The notes under the pieces: model-generated
Told to the model about the DNA's origin: nothing
Database searches by the model: none
Seen by the model: the letters and a program-made list of their open reading frames with translations, nothing else
Origin: Atkinsonella hypoxylon
Lineage: Eukaryota; Ascomycota; Sordariomycetes; Hypocreales; Clavicipitaceae
DNA: 64,000 nucleotides
Assembly: GCA_000729835.1 (NCBI GenBank)
Contig: JFHB01000014.1
Span: 62,001 to 126,000, forward strand
Direction: 5' to 3'
Translations under genes and position numbers: made by a program
Shown here: one piece after another, positions 1-12,118 of the stretch
How positions within the stretch are numbered: the first letter of the stretch is position 1
Layout of the letters: the number at the start of each line of letters is the position of its first letter

Positions 1-2710
1 TCTGAGGCAGCTCGCAGGCCAGATAGATACGCGCCGTGTACAGTGGCCGGATGAGTGCCGATGGTGTGCTCCCCTGCAAATAGCAGGTTGCCAACTGATC
101 GTGCCATGCTGTCATAGTCATCCGGCAGCATCTCAGGTGCGGCGGACGAGTAGCTGCCCCTGGCAAATCGATCAGAGCCCCAACGAGTAACAACAGACTC
201 CACAGGATACGGAACGTCGCTACCAAATACATTACGAAGAATTTGTGTTGCTTCTTCAATCAAACTTTCGTTACTCGAGCGTTCTGTTTCGTAACCAGCT
301 TCGCCAGCCATCAACGCAATGAGACACGGTAGACCAGTGGTGCTGGTTACGTTGAACCACTGAAAAAAGCGCCCGCGATTTAGAGCGTAGTCTCGCTGGT
401 TTGTACTATGTTCGCTTTTAGGATCTCTCAAAACGCCGAAGATGTGTCGGCCAGAGTTCCAAAAAGTTTTCTTGTAGACCAGAACAACCTTGTTGAGAAC
501 GCCGAATCCTAGACGTTCTATTGCTCCAATCTTCCAGTCTGGTAGTGGTGGTTCAAATGTGACGTTCCCTTGCTTCAAGACGCCCAGAGGTATGGTACAA
601 ATAACGCTGTCTGCCTCTATAATACTGCCGTCCTCAGATTCGACGGATGCAGGCCCATCAAAGCTGGAGCTGTAATATTTAATCCTCTTAACCGCAAATC
701 GAGTCGTTAAGTCTAGTGGCGTGGGGCATTGTAGAAGTCCTCTCGCAACACTCTGGTAACCACCGACAACCATCGTATGACTTCCCTCCCACTCATTTCC
801 GGCATCGATATCCCACAAAGAGAGACTAAGATTGTGCAGGTTTGTGGCATTGCTATACTCGAGATTGGCGATATGCCAATTGAAGAGACGACAATCCTGC
901 GCGCTCATATCAATTAAATCTTGGTATCGAGTAAGTGCATGGTCTAGCACAGATCCCAAGGTTGCATTTTCTGAGGATACAGCGTCCTCGAGTTTTAAGT
1001 CAAACTCTCCTTCCGACTGGGGCCGTAAGCTCCATCCCATTGCGGCCGCCTTGTCCAAAACCTTTGCGGAAGCTGGGACGCCTGGTTGGTTGTGCACTCG
1101 CCCAGTGAGTTTGTCTGCTGAAACGGGCACGAGGTTGACTTTTTTCGGGACGCTTTGCTCCGACACTGGAAGAGAATGCGGAAGAGCAGCAGTCGCTTCT
1201 TCAGCTTGTGTTATTGTCTTGCTGCCGTCTCCTGGACTGTCACGACCCTCGTTAAGAAGATCACGATTCCCCTCGACGGATTTGGAAGGCTGGATCTTGT
1301 GCTTGTATTCGCTTACACGATCCAAGCAGTCATTATAAAGCCTTTCCACCAATTCATCGCGAACCGGATCTACAGGCTTGCCGTTGCTGTCGTAAATGGT
1401 TGTTTCAGCTGTCAGGGCACGGTAGCGTAAACCGAGCTGGCCGCGGACTAAAACATTGATAGGATTTCCTCTTTCAAAACCGGTAATTATCATGCCACCC
1501 ATTTCAGCCGTATGTCTTTTATCTTGAAACTCAGCACCTTGGTTGCTGAGTTTTGTTTTGAACTCTCGTGAATAAACCCTTCCGCCAACACGACTTCGTC
1601 CTTCAACGACGATCACCTTCGGAACACATTCGTCCATCTCGAAGAACCTTTCAGCATACTGGATGAAAAGTCCCTCTAGCTGCCTTGCACAAGAAAGTCC
1701 AGACACACCGGCACCAATGACGATAACGGTTCTCTGTCGTTTACCATTCCTTGGACTACCTTTCATCGATGAGGCATTGGGAATTTGGATGCAACCATAA
1801 TTTATATATCCCCTTCTGACGAGCCAGTCGTAGCAAACATTGGCAGCATCGAACCATCTCGCATTCGCGCAACCAACCGCCATTTGCCTTGTTACACTGA
1901 GCCATGGCTTCTGAAGCCAAATACGTAAGATACTGTTCCGGATGTTCAAGTACGTTGTAACCTGGGTATGGGAAATATGATGGCGGAGGAGATGGTATTC
2001 TTCAGGATGCAGAGCATATGGGTTTAATCGAGACGATTCTGCCGCAGCCAAGCATTCGGCAGCATATTGGTGGGACGGAATATCCGTCGGTATCATGGAT
2101 TTTGGTCGCACGGTGAAACTGAGTCTTTCGTAACTTCGGTAATATGCTTTCGATGTAGACTGATAATTCGTTTTTTTGTGACGCTGTAGTTTTGCGTTGT
2201 CTATTGGTAATGGCGTTGTAGCTTTGCTGGATACAGTAGAACGAGGTGATGCCTCAGTACGTTCCGTAATGCCAGATATGGACGACGTCAGGGATTCCAA
2301 TGCATTATCGCCGCGATCTAGAGATCGTGCCATATCGAACTGGTTGTCTTGCGGAGCCCTACGGATAGATGCACGTTAGAGTGTCACGGCGAATACCAAC
2401 ATGTAAAGTAGGCTTAAGGTTATATTGCTTACACCGAACTGCTTGCTACTGAGGAAGGAATTCCCTTCGCCATATCATCATCAATGGCGGCGTATATGCT
2501 ATCTATAATGTGAAATCGATCTGCGGGCGATTGCGAGTTGCTCTCGAGCTGCTGGATGCTGGACCTACGATACGTAGATGAGCTGCTTGCTGAGTGAGCT
2601 GTGAGGTTGACATTGGGGCATATTGACATATTTGACCCAGCATCGTCGGTAAGTAGATTAATCATTGACCCTTGTCTGAGACTCGCATGTCTCTCTATGG
2701 TAACGTCCAT
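1..2710 (-). CDS. LSD1/KDM1-type flavin-dependent histone demethylase (5' part, runs off the window)
   Basis: A nuclear FAD-dependent amine oxidase of the LSD1 family, which removes methyl groups from histone H3 lysines. Exons are 2710-2433 and 2358-1; the 74-nt intron has a GTAAGC donor, CTAAC branch and TAG acceptor, and keeps frame. About 878 residues are visible. The N-terminus is Ser-rich and disordered. A SWIRM domain begins near residue 180 (SMIPTDIPSHQYAAE). A Rossmann FAD motif, VIVIGAGVSGLSCARQL, lies near 304, followed by VEGRSRVGGR. The C-terminal FAD site FAGEHTIGTHPATVHGAYL is at the window edge. The ATG at 2710 was chosen because the open frame upstream of it has only a TTG. 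Fungal homologues often carry a C-terminal HMG box, which would lie outside this window. Family assignment is firm; substrate specificity is inferred. Confidence 0.93.
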
Positions 2711-3471
2711 GACGAAATCATGTGAAAAGCCATTGACCAACTCAGATCATCATATAGACATGAAACACAAGGACATCTGATCAAAGCCTGCAGCGGTCGG
2801 CCGTGTTGAAATTCGCAATCTCGGTCACGTGAAAATTCTATCAGGACTCGTCATATTAGAGTCGTGGTAGCAGCATGCCACTATCTGGATGTCTGTGTAA
2901 AATGATCAGCTTCAACCAACACTCATCCATCAGCGACTGAGATATAAGCGTCAGGGTTCACCAACTATATCGATCGTGCTGCAACACATCGACAAAGAAA
3001 CTTGTGATAAATTTGCAGAGCGAGGTATTTCCGAGCTTAAGTGGCATAAATAGAGATAAGTTTTCTCAGGCGAATATGATTGGATGACATTAACTATTAA
3101 TACATGGAAGGCTCAAGTGAAGGAATTGAAGGTGCCGCCCATCACGCCCCTCAATGACCCCGGAAGCATCGTAAGGTCCCGAGTCACGTGCCTCATGCCT
3201 TCGCGAATAGCAGCATAGAAAATTATGGATCTTGCAGACACCAGTCTCGGAATGGCAAACTTGGAAGGACTACAATCGGTCGGTTCTGTTGTGCTCTGCA
3301 CATCCTCAAATTAGCGGAGAACAGCGACGCAGCACAAACGATAAAGATCGACCAGAAACTTTGCGAAAATATGCTTATAAAAACGATAAGCCGCTCCATT
3401 CCTGAATGCATGGTCATTATAACTCGACGTGTTTTGCGAGAAAATATCGTGCAGGTTCATACACCCAAGAT
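2711..3471. other. Intergenic: LSD1-like promoter side and VPS33 3' side
   Basis: No coding region is supported in these 760 bases. The stretch holds the upstream region of the LSD1-like gene and the terminator region of VPS33. Short open frames here have no recognisable protein character. Confidence 0.6.
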
Positions 3472-5663
3472 TTAATTCTGCGCTTGTTGCTCAGGTTCTT
3501 TTGCGTAGGACCCGGTTTCTATTGCAGCATCCATCACTCGATTGCCGCTGATTATAGATGTTGTACAAATAATAATGTTTCGACGGGCTGGCTCGCAATT
3601 AGCGTCAAGACTGGTCGCGTCAATATTTCTTTGCTCAGTACTACCTTCTTCTTGTTGGGCAATAAATCGAAGCGCCGCAATTTCCGTAAAGGTTATACCT
3701 CCAATGAATACAACGAAAACTGTTTGCTTAGCACCGTTCCCCGAGAGTAGAGCTCGTGCCTTGACAGCTTTGTCTTCACCCTTTTGAATTTCGTACACAG
3801 TTGTGCCGCGTACGTGCTTGACAGCTTCATCAAAGCCCTGCCAGCCTTGAGTTGCTGCCGCGGCGGGCGCTGCACCTGTGGGAGTTGCGCCTCCTCTCTT
3901 GCACAAGGAGGTCAAATATTGTTTCTGGAGTACACACTGTACCAAGCGAATGGAAAGAGGAGCATATCCACTATAAACATACGCAATGTCGTTGGGGTTG
4001 TCCTCTTGAACTTCGTCAACAATAAGTCTTAGTTGCTTCCGCAGATAAGTGTAATTCGTTTTTGTTCCAGTTGCACCGGTGTTGCCGCCAGACATGGGGA
4101 TCATTCCAGCAAGCGGGGACGATCGTGGTAAGAAGAGCTGCAGTTTCTCCAGGTTGTGAAGCGTTAAAATATGCTGGTATCCGTAGCCATGAAGTATTAG
4201 TTTTCGGAATTGATCGTATTCCCTCGGCTTGATACCCCCCGAAATGCACGAGTGAATACACAGCAATCTCAATGTTTCTCTTAGCGGTGCATTACAGGCA
4301 ATTAGCTCCTCTATACCATCAAATTGAGATGAAGGGTCTGCACCTGCGGCCAAGTTCTGCTGGACTTCTAGAAGACCTTTGAATTGATCGGTCTTGGTAT
4401 GTTTGATAATTTCCTCAGCCATCCCAGTGTGTATTCTAGCACTCCGATGCTCTTGTTGATACCCAGGTAATTGACCGACAAATTCTTTGAGTTCAGCGAG
4501 AGTCTTGGTCTTGTGCTTACTTTCATAGTCCGTTTGGACCTGCTGCAAACGCCGAGCAACTTTGTTGAGCATTCCTCCCACAATAGCAAAGTTGGCATCC
4601 CGAAGTTGATCATATAATTTGTCGCTTGAATCCAGTAAAATTGTTTCCTTTCGACCTTGGGTCGTAGCGGCAGCTCCTGACCGTGCAGGAGCCCCGACTA
4701 CAGTCGTGTCAACCTTGGTTTGGTTATTCTGAATCTCGAAAACCTCATCAATAAGACCCTCGTAAGTAAGTTGCGTCAGAAGTGGGGTCACAAAATCGAC
4801 TTCGCGATCTATTATTATGATGCTTTCGTTTGTGGTACTCGGTGGCAAACCAACTGTGCCCGAGTCGATTGTGTCCTCTCCTGCAAGATGTTCTTGTCTC
4901 ATCCGTAACAAGAGATCCGCCACTCGTTTCGCGTTGTCACCCTTACCAATTATTCGGGGGAATAAGCCATGATGTTGCTGAATTTCCATCAATGCTCTAG
5001 CAAGTAAATACGTAGGCGTCACATCTTTGAATAAGTACAGGTCTTTGAAGGATTCATCTAGTTCCAAAGAAAGAACATCTTTTTCCAGAGGAAAGAAAGA
5101 CAATGGTAACTCTGAAATAGTGATGTCCCCCAACACGCCAGCTTCTTCTAGAAGCTGTTCTGATACTAGAGTACGTCGCGGGACCCAGAAGATGTGGAAC
5201 TCGTGAGTTGCTTGGCTTTGGCGTCGCACTCTTTTGATTTGGTCTTGACAGAGATGGTTTCGGACGTTAGCTATAAGATCAAATGTTCTGATATATGATT
5301 CGAAATCATGGACTTAGTGGGCGCGCACTGGCTATAGTCTCTGCGTGTCGACCACACTCTCCTCTGGCGATGAAGACAATGTTATGCTGGCTCGTGTCCA
5401 CGTTGTCGTTCTCTAAGATAAAAAGTTTATCCACACCAAATTCTTGTAAGGTGTTGACTCTGACAATCGTCCCAATGGGGCCGACCAGGCTTTTATCGAA
5501 TACGACATTCTTCTTCCCTCGGACCTATTGAGGTCAGTGACCATGAGGACAAATCAGGTAGCGGAGGAACGAAGAGATCAGTTACCTCTTCAAGAAGATA
5601 GAGCAAGTCTTTCCGGGCCTTTTCCCGGACTTGTTCTGTGCAGAACTCATTCCGACGAGCCAT
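3472..5663 (-). CDS. VPS33: Vacuolar protein sorting protein Vps33 (Sec1/Munc18 family)
   Basis: Sec1/Munc18 subunit of the HOPS and CORVET tethering complexes, which binds SNAREs for fusion at endosomes and the vacuole. Three exons: 5663-5586, 5524-5329 and 5243-3472. The introns are 61 nt (GTAACT...TAG) and 85 nt (GTGCGC...AAG), and frame is kept, giving 681 residues (yeast Vps33 is of similar size). Recognisable segments are an N-terminal helix (KARKDLLYLLEE), VGPIGTIVRVNTLQEFGVDK, the FHIFWVPRRTL block, SFFPLEKDVLSLEL, and the core block ESIIIIDREVDFVTPLLTQ followed by TYEGLIDE. The ATG at 5663 is the first in frame. A perfect CRE lies about 225 bp upstream. Very sure of identity; the second intron's donor is less typical. 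Confidence 0.95.
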
Positions 5664-6342
5664 TGCGACTTGCACATCGATTGACAGAAAGTTAACTGGA
5701 AAGGAGTTGAGGCAGCGGTGACGAACTGGTCTTGGAAGCTGTAGCTTGCTTGGACATTTCTGCCGATGCGCCCCTCTTCAGTTTTGGGCGGTGAGCGGAG
5801 CTCAAGGCACCCCGCGGTCCCACCCAACTGGTTCTTTACTGTGACAGTAGAATGCGTAGGTTGTAATAAACAGAAAGCCTTGGTAGTGACGTCAAGCTAC
5901 GAACTGGATTGCATGTATCAATAAGTGATAGCAATTTTTGATTATTTGATACTACCTAATCGCAACCTGGACATCACGATCCACGGACATAGTTGGTTCT
6001 ACTTACCTCGTGGAATCGCGTGGTAGAGAAGTGAGCCCGAATGAGTTCGACCAATACGCTAATTGTGACAACAAATTGGCTCAAGTTATTCATGTATCAC
6101 CCCTTCTGCATTCTGACGAAGCCAGCTTCACAGATGTTCATCCACGATGCCCAATCTACCAGAACGATCAGTGCGCATATGCCATCAACGTGGTCGCGAA
6201 GTCCTTGTCAAAGTGCGATCCCGGTCACTTGCCCGTGAACAGCTCAAAGCCAGGTCAGGCGGCGCCAAAACTGACCTGCACGTCTCACGTCTGTTAACCC
6301 CCTCGAATTCGTCAAAACACTTAGAGGACAAATTCTTTAAAA
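5664..6342. other. Intergenic: VPS33 promoter and E2 3' side
   Basis: Apart from the CRE-like site, nothing recognisable is seen. A 95-codon plus-strand frame at 6010-6297 has no family resemblance and was not called. Confidence 0.5.
5887..5894. promoter_or_regulatory. CRE-like palindrome TGACGTCA upstream of VPS33
   Basis: A perfect 8-bp CRE/ATF palindrome about 225 bp upstream of the VPS33 start codon. Fungal bZIP factors (Atf1/CREB type) bind this sequence. Function here is inferred from position only. Confidence 0.4.
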
Positions 6343-6976
6343 TCATACTGTATTGTCATGGTATAGAAACTCAATATCTCGCGGCCGCAGACGATTTCCT
6401 TTGACGAAATCATCATTTCCTGGAGGACGCTCATTTTTAGAGTTGCTGGTTAGCATGCTCTGTATGCTCATGCAAACACTTTCTGCGCTCTGGACTGGAC
6501 TCCATCCTTGGGTGTCCAGAAGATCGAGGCATATAATGCCATTTGAATAGATATGAGGATGCATTGGAACTGGACGGTTCGGTCTTATGTCAAACGTAAC
6601 TTCGGGAGGTTCTGGCGGAAATGGCAGTGAGTAATGAGGTTGATCATTTAAATTGAGAGTCGACCCAGGAGCTCATTCAAGAATAACACACCTATGGGAT
6701 ATGATTGTGGAAATTGGAACTTGAGGCGGTAAATCTGATTTTCGTAAAGAGGGTTCGAGTCAAGAACGCGTATGTCGAACAGCCAAGAATTCAGGTTTTC
6801 GCCTTCTACAAGCTCGATTCCTGGCGGAAGGCCAGACTTTTCCATCTGCAGGAGGTGGTAAGCAACAAGGAATCATCTTCAGCGTGGGAAAGGAGAATAG
6901 CGTCGCTGCCAGGTTCGGGGCCGCCTACCTTTAAAAGCTCCTTAGCCACGCGCTTGTCCCGCATGTGAGTAGCCAT
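6343..6976 (-). CDS. Ubiquitin-conjugating enzyme E2, UBE2W-like
   Basis: An E2 that accepts ubiquitin from E1 as a cysteine thioester. Exons are 6976-6929, 6845-6692 and 6611-6343; introns are 83 and 80 nt, with GTAGGC...CAG and GTGTGT...CAG borders. They join in frame to 156 residues, a bare UBC fold with no extension. The core reads PPGIELVEGENLNSW, then FQFPQSYP, then PEVTFDI, then HPHIYSNGIICLDLL with the catalytic Cys in IICLDLL, then WSPVQSAESVCMSIQSML. The usual HPN tripeptide is HPH, as in human UBE2W, an E2 known to modify protein N-termini. The C-terminal FLYHDNTV also matches the UBE2W tail. The first ATG in frame was used; a second Met (residue 5) is possible. Confidence 0.9.
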
Positions 6977-8211
6977 GATCGCGATGTAGAACGCACGTTG
7001 TCCGCACGATAGTATGTGAAATGGAAAGTGGAAAGCCTTCACAAACAGACATGCCTCTTCGCTTGCCACCTGCGTTGGAGCGCGCCGGCAAAGCAGATGG
7101 ATGGGGGACCAGTCACATGGACCCCATGAGGCGGGCCAGTACTCCGTAGCGCAAAAGCCATTGGCCCTTCCCGCTGAAGGCAGGCGGGAGAAAGAAGGAA
7201 GAACCGTATCGACGTTTGGAGCAGTGCCGGAGTATGTCGACAGGCGTCATGTGCTAATACGGTTACATACCGTCGCAGAACTTGCAGCTTGATCCAAACT
7301 TTTATGCCACAGTACAGCATAGGTACCAAGGTTCTCTATCAAAGCTGCGCGGTACAGGGCTAGCAGAGGCTACGGTTTCGGTAACTACTAGGTAGGTACC
7401 TGGGTACGTAAGGTAGCCGGAAAGGCACTTCTGATGGCCAAACGCTCCACTAATACAAAGTCAAAGTTACGTCCAACAGATGCGCCCGCGCTAATTATTA
7501 GTGGGCATACACCCACTGTAGCTGCTGGCTGGCTGATCGTCGCCGATGTCAGGCCAGCAGAGAGACTGGCGTTGCAAGGCTCCTCTCCATTGAACCTCAA
7601 TCGAGCGCTCAGCCACACTCCTAATCGTAGCTCCTTGGCCCCCTCCATTCGGCCAATCCACTGATGACCTCCGGTTCCGAAAGTCCTTTGCTCGAAGTGG
7701 ATGTTTGCATTTACCTTAGTGACTATTCCGTACGGAGTAACTATACTGCTGAACCTTGGGACGACGTGACGCTCAAGGAGGGGCTCTCCATTTCGTACTT
7801 TGTGCTCGGTATTTATTCCAGTTGCAGCTGTCTTTGCCCAGCTCCCCCAGTCAGCTTTCCAACTGCTTTCAGCGTCGCCAGTATTTTGGCTACTTGCCGT
7901 GTCGCAGCATTGCATTCGGAGGACGTCCAAATCACCGGCGAAAGAGAATCATCATTATACACCACGGTCCAGCTTTACTCGAGCTGATACGCTAGGGCAC
8001 GAGCCATCCTCTGAAGCAGACGAGGCACGCGATAATACCCCGCCATTAAAGACCATGAGTTGTAAGTCGCGACCTACCAGCCTGGCTTTTCAGGGCAGGA
8101 GCTCCCCAATGCGGGAAGCAATGCGTGGTTGCCCGGGATTTCTTCAAATAAGACCACCTCTTCCTCTCTGGATCAAAATGCTAAGATTTCCTTGACATTT
8201 AAGTTGCGGGA
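6977..8211. other. Divergent promoter region between the E2 and CaM kinase genes
   Basis: About 1.2 kb separates the minus-strand E2 from the plus-strand kinase. It contains two copies of the dispersed TACGGAGTA motif (TACTCCGTA at 7140-7148, TACGGAGTA at 7731-7739) and a TAGGTACC-type stretch near 7388-7401. No gene is supported. Confidence 0.5.
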
Positions 8212-9701
8212 ATGCTCAATCGGCTTCATGGCCAACCCGAGAGCTACGACAAGAAGTACGGTCTGACCCCTCGATTATTGTTACATGAAAACCTCAGGGC
8301 TGACACCGACTCATCTTTTATTGGTGAAGATCCAAGTACAAATTCGGCAGAACCCTTGGTGCCGGGACCTATGGAGTTGTTCGCGAGGCGGACGGCCCAA
8401 CTGGCAAGGTGGCTGTCAAGATTATCCTGAAGAAGAACGTCAAGGGCAACGAGAAGATGGTGTATGACGAACTGCAAATGTTGCAGAGGTTGAAGCACCC
8501 GCATATTGTTAGGTTTGTCGACTGGTTTGAATCACGAGTAGGTGCCTCTGATCTGTTTGACAAAAATTGTGCATAAAATTTTCAATGACAATCGATTCTG
8601 ACTCAACAATCGCAGGACAAGTTTTACATTGTCACGGAGCTGGCGACTGGCGGAGAACTTTTCGATCGAATCTGCGAACAGGGAAAATTTACGGAGAAAG
8701 ATGCGTCACAGACTATCAAACAGGTCATGTCAGCGGTGGACTATCTCCACGATAACGACGTCGTGCATAGAGGTATGTCCAGAACGTCTGCAGCGACCAG
8801 GCTCGCTTCTTCTCAAGATTTGCAACGCTTACGTGCGACAAATAGATCTCAAACCTGAAAACCTCCTCTACGTGACGCGAGAACCAGATTCCAACCTCAT
8901 ACTGGCGGATTTCGGTATCGCCAAGACACTAGACAGCAAAGAAGAAACCCTCAAGACCATGGCTGGGTCTTTCGGCTATGCCGCGCCAGAAGTGATGGAG
9001 CAGAAGGGCCACGGAAAGCCTGTGGACATGTGGTCCATGGGTGTCATCACCTACACTCTTTTGTGCGGCTACTCGCCATTCCGCAGTGAGAACTTGCGTG
9101 ATCTGTTACGCGAATGCACTGCCGGACCGGTTGTCTTCCACGAACGATATTGGAAGGACGTCAGTCAGGACGCCAAGGATTTCATTCTAGGACTGATTGT
9201 CCCTAAGCCCGAGAAGCGCTGGACGAGCAAGGTATGTCAGCCAAGGAAAAAAGAAGAAAAATAGAAATAAAACAATGAAACCCCGGCGATAAGTCCATGA
9301 ATCCACACGCTTGCACAGCACTGTTTAGTTAACGCTAGTTTAAGGAAGCACTTGGTCACATTTGGCTCAGTGGTAAGAACGCTACGGATCATAACTTGCT
9401 TCCCGAACTCGAAGTATACCGAAGAAGAGCACGCCTCCGCCGCGCCATCGAGATCGTCAAGCTCCAAAACCGCATCCAGAAGCTTAAGGAGCATGAAGAG
9501 GACCCCGCTGATTCCGATATGGGTGATGCCGCCGCCGCAACAACTGCTACGGGATCAGCAGGGGAACATAAAGGTGACGGAGGCAGACTTCACGCTCTGG
9601 GATTATTCGCCCTCCGCGAAGCTAAGCAAAAGCATGAAAGTCTACAGGTTGAAGAAGAGTTGGAAAAGGAGAGCAGACAGCGTAGTCCTGGCAACGTGTG
9701 A
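8212..9701 (+). CDS. Calcium/calmodulin-dependent protein kinase (CaMK, Cmk1 type)
   Basis: A Ser/Thr kinase of Ca2+ signalling. Five exons: 8212-8255, 8330-8537, 8616-8772, 8846-9231 and 9345-9701; all junctions keep frame, giving 383 residues. Visible elements in order: glycine loop GRTLGAGTYGVV, VAIK-type lysine in KVAVKIILKK, HRD motif split by intron 3 (VVHR then DLKPENLL), DFG (ADFGIAK), activation loop ending GYAAPEVM, and WSMGVITYTLLCGYSPF. The C-terminal segment EVYRRRARLRRAIEIVKLQNRI is basic and amphipathic, in the position of the autoinhibitory and calmodulin-binding helix. The tail is Ala/Glu-rich. The start MLNRLHGQPESYDKK matches fungal CaMK N-termini; a short extra upstream exon cannot be excluded. 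Confidence 0.93.
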
Positions 9702-10353
9702 ACAAACCAAAGGGTGTTTGACTTTGCAACAGCTTGTTACCAGGTATTCAAAGGCGAGTGGTTCCGTGAAGGACGAAAAAATCTGCTTTCAATTTCCTTA
9801 TATCCATCGAGTTTTCACCTGTATGACAGCCTTGTTAATCCGTTTGGTCTCGGTAATGACGCTCTAATTGTCTACGGCTTTTTGATGAGAGATTGAAGGA
9901 TGCAAGTAGTTTTGATCTAATCCCAGTATTTCGAAACACGCATGTTGTTGCGAAAGATGAGAACATAGCCCGACCGGAGGTTTCTGGACCATTAAAACTC
10001 GATTTAACGTCGCACTTGTTTCACGGATAATCAAATTCTCGTCGTGGAGAAGCTGCGCCGGCATGGGCACACAAAGCCAAACTCTGCACAGAGCAATTGG
10101 CCAATGGAGGCTCAGCTACTTCAACGTCATCCCATATTCATATCATTCGTAACTACACAAAGTACAATTCATTCCCCGTGACATAACGCAGGTCAACATC
10201 GTATATACCATTCGTGAAGCATATCCAAGAAATAAAAAATATATACACCGACAAGGCCTATAATTATGGAAAAAGAAATTGGAAATACTGAGTTCGTCCA
10301 TCCATGTACACATAACTGCTACTGAGATTTTTCGTGATAAATTTAGCAGATGC
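9702..10353. other. Convergent 3' region between the CaM kinase and the Ser/Pro-rich gene
   Basis: Convergent gene ends. AT-rich DNA at 10130-10340 is compatible with 3' UTRs and terminators on both strands. No coding region is supported. Confidence 0.5.
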
Positions 10354-11597
10354 TCATTCCATCAAATCAGCAAGTGCGCTTTCACGCAAAACCTCATATC
10401 GTTGGGCGTCAAAACGTGGTCGTTTCCACCCGCAGGCACGGAGGCGCTCAATTCGGGCTTTTATGTCCAGATCTCGCGGTTCGGAGTTTGTGTGGGCTGG
10501 TGCCGAGGGGGTCTGGCAGGCCGTGATTTCCATGTCCAGAGAAGTTATGTGAGAGGTCATCTGGCGGCGGATGCTGCTAAGGATGGTGCAGAAGCGGTGG
10601 ATGGAACGGGTTTGGAAGAAGGGATCCATGTCTTCTGCATCGCTAAGGTCTGACATGGAAAACACGTCGTCGGTGGGGGAGACGATGGTGTGCCTGGCTG
10701 GTTTGAGGATGGATTCTGGGGAGATTGGCTCGGTCGATCGTCTGCAGAGCCATTCGTCGAAGCCGAGAGTAGGGCTATCTGGTCGGATGATGGGCTCGGA
10801 GATGAGTTCGTCGGAGAAGGAGACCTTTTTCTTCTTGGGATGGGGCTTGAAGGAGTCGTCGATGGAGCCGAGCGATGGAGCTGGCGACGACATCCTGGTG
10901 GAGACTGTTGATAGGGAGGAATCGGAACTCGAGATGGTATGTAGTGGTAGGGAGGCGTTGACGCGCAACAAGGGACGACTGACTTCCTGGTCAGCCTGGC
11001 TGGCGAGCGTGGAAGCAACGCGGAAGTGCTCGTATGCCTGTTTGAGAAGGCTTAGACGATACGGCGAGGAGGGAGGGAGGGACCGTGCTTGTAACTCCAT
11101 GGCGGTGGCGGCGTAGAAGCGGACATAGACTAGGTGAACGGGATGCGCATTGCCCTATTTCGGAAAGATCAGTAAGCTTGACAGAGCGCGAGTGAAGGCG
11201 AAAAGCTGCCTGTCTTTGTCGTTGGTACGCAGAACAGGATGGGGGCGCCACAACTTACAAGCTTGTCGCCATGTTCAAGAATCTCATGACATCGAGCCCA
11301 GCATTGTCGAAGCCTCCTATGCGTGTATTCCCTCTTTATTTCTCCCAGAGCCACTTTCCACTCGGTGTTGGTGCGCGGAGGAGCACGAAGTTGGGCACCA
11401 TGTTCTGTCTTCGGTTGCTGCTTCGTCTTTTGTTGGAGTTGACCCGCAGGTAGCTGGAGCTGAGGCGCTCGTCGCTTAAGTTGGCAGGATGGCGCATTGG
11501 GAAACCGGCGGATGATATCCTCGTCAGTTTGTAGAGACAGACCGTTGCTCTTTAAGGAGCACTTGTTTCCGAGTGTGAGAGGGAGTAAGCAGGCCAT
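10354..11597 (-). CDS. Conserved fungal protein with N-terminal helical region, Ser/Pro-rich middle and KVSF (PP1-docking-like) motif
   Basis: Two exons, 11597-11259 and 11154-10354; the 104-nt intron has a GTAAGT donor and TAG acceptor, and frame continuity gives 379 residues. I do not recognise a named family. The central part (about residues 80-165: KVALGEIKREYTHRRLRQC, HLVYVRFYAATAMELQARSL, YRLSLLKQAYEHF) looks like paired helices of TPR/MIT type. The next part is Ser/Pro-rich with several S-P sites. Residues 223-226 read KVSF within a Lys-rich stretch, which matches the RVxF docking consensus for protein phosphatase 1. The C-terminal quarter is again helical. The start ATG at 11597 is the first in the frame. 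Function unknown; a PP1-regulatory role is only inference. Confidence 0.75.
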
Positions 11598-12078
11598 GTT
11601 GTCGATTGGGGCTCCTTCACCGTGCACTTTGCCTGCAGCAATGGACACGATGAACACCCGACTCGCGGTGATGAAGCTACTCTCGGTCCTGTGCAGCAGC
11701 CAGCAGGGATCATGAGATGGCAGCGAACGCACAAGACAATCGACAGTAAAGCCAGCAATTTGACAGCTCTATGGAGGGACGACGAATGATGCGCGAGGCG
11801 TTTCAAGTCGCGTAGCCCTCAATCACCATGTGCACATGTGGACGGCAAGCAGATGATGTAGCAACCGATCCGAGGCGTCACAGGAGAATTCACGTGTGCC
11901 AGTTGCAGAGCGTGGAAAGACCAAAGAAGATCCCTCAGAGCTATGTAATATATCGATATTCCTTCCTTTCTTTCTTTTTTTTCCTCTTGTAGTCGTGGAA
12001 GCCAGAGTGGAGGCGGCGGTGGATTGACTCCAGTGTTGTGGTGAATAGTCAGTATAATCAGATGAAATACCGGACGAT

Positions 12079-12118
12079 GTAACTTGCGGTAACTTGCGGT
12101 AACTTGCGGTAACTTGCG
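12079..12118. repeat. Minisatellite, 10-bp unit GTAACTTGCG x4
   Basis: Four exact copies of GTAACTTGCG in a row, in the intergenic region about 0.5 kb upstream of the Ser/Pro-rich gene's ATG. Confidence 0.95.
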
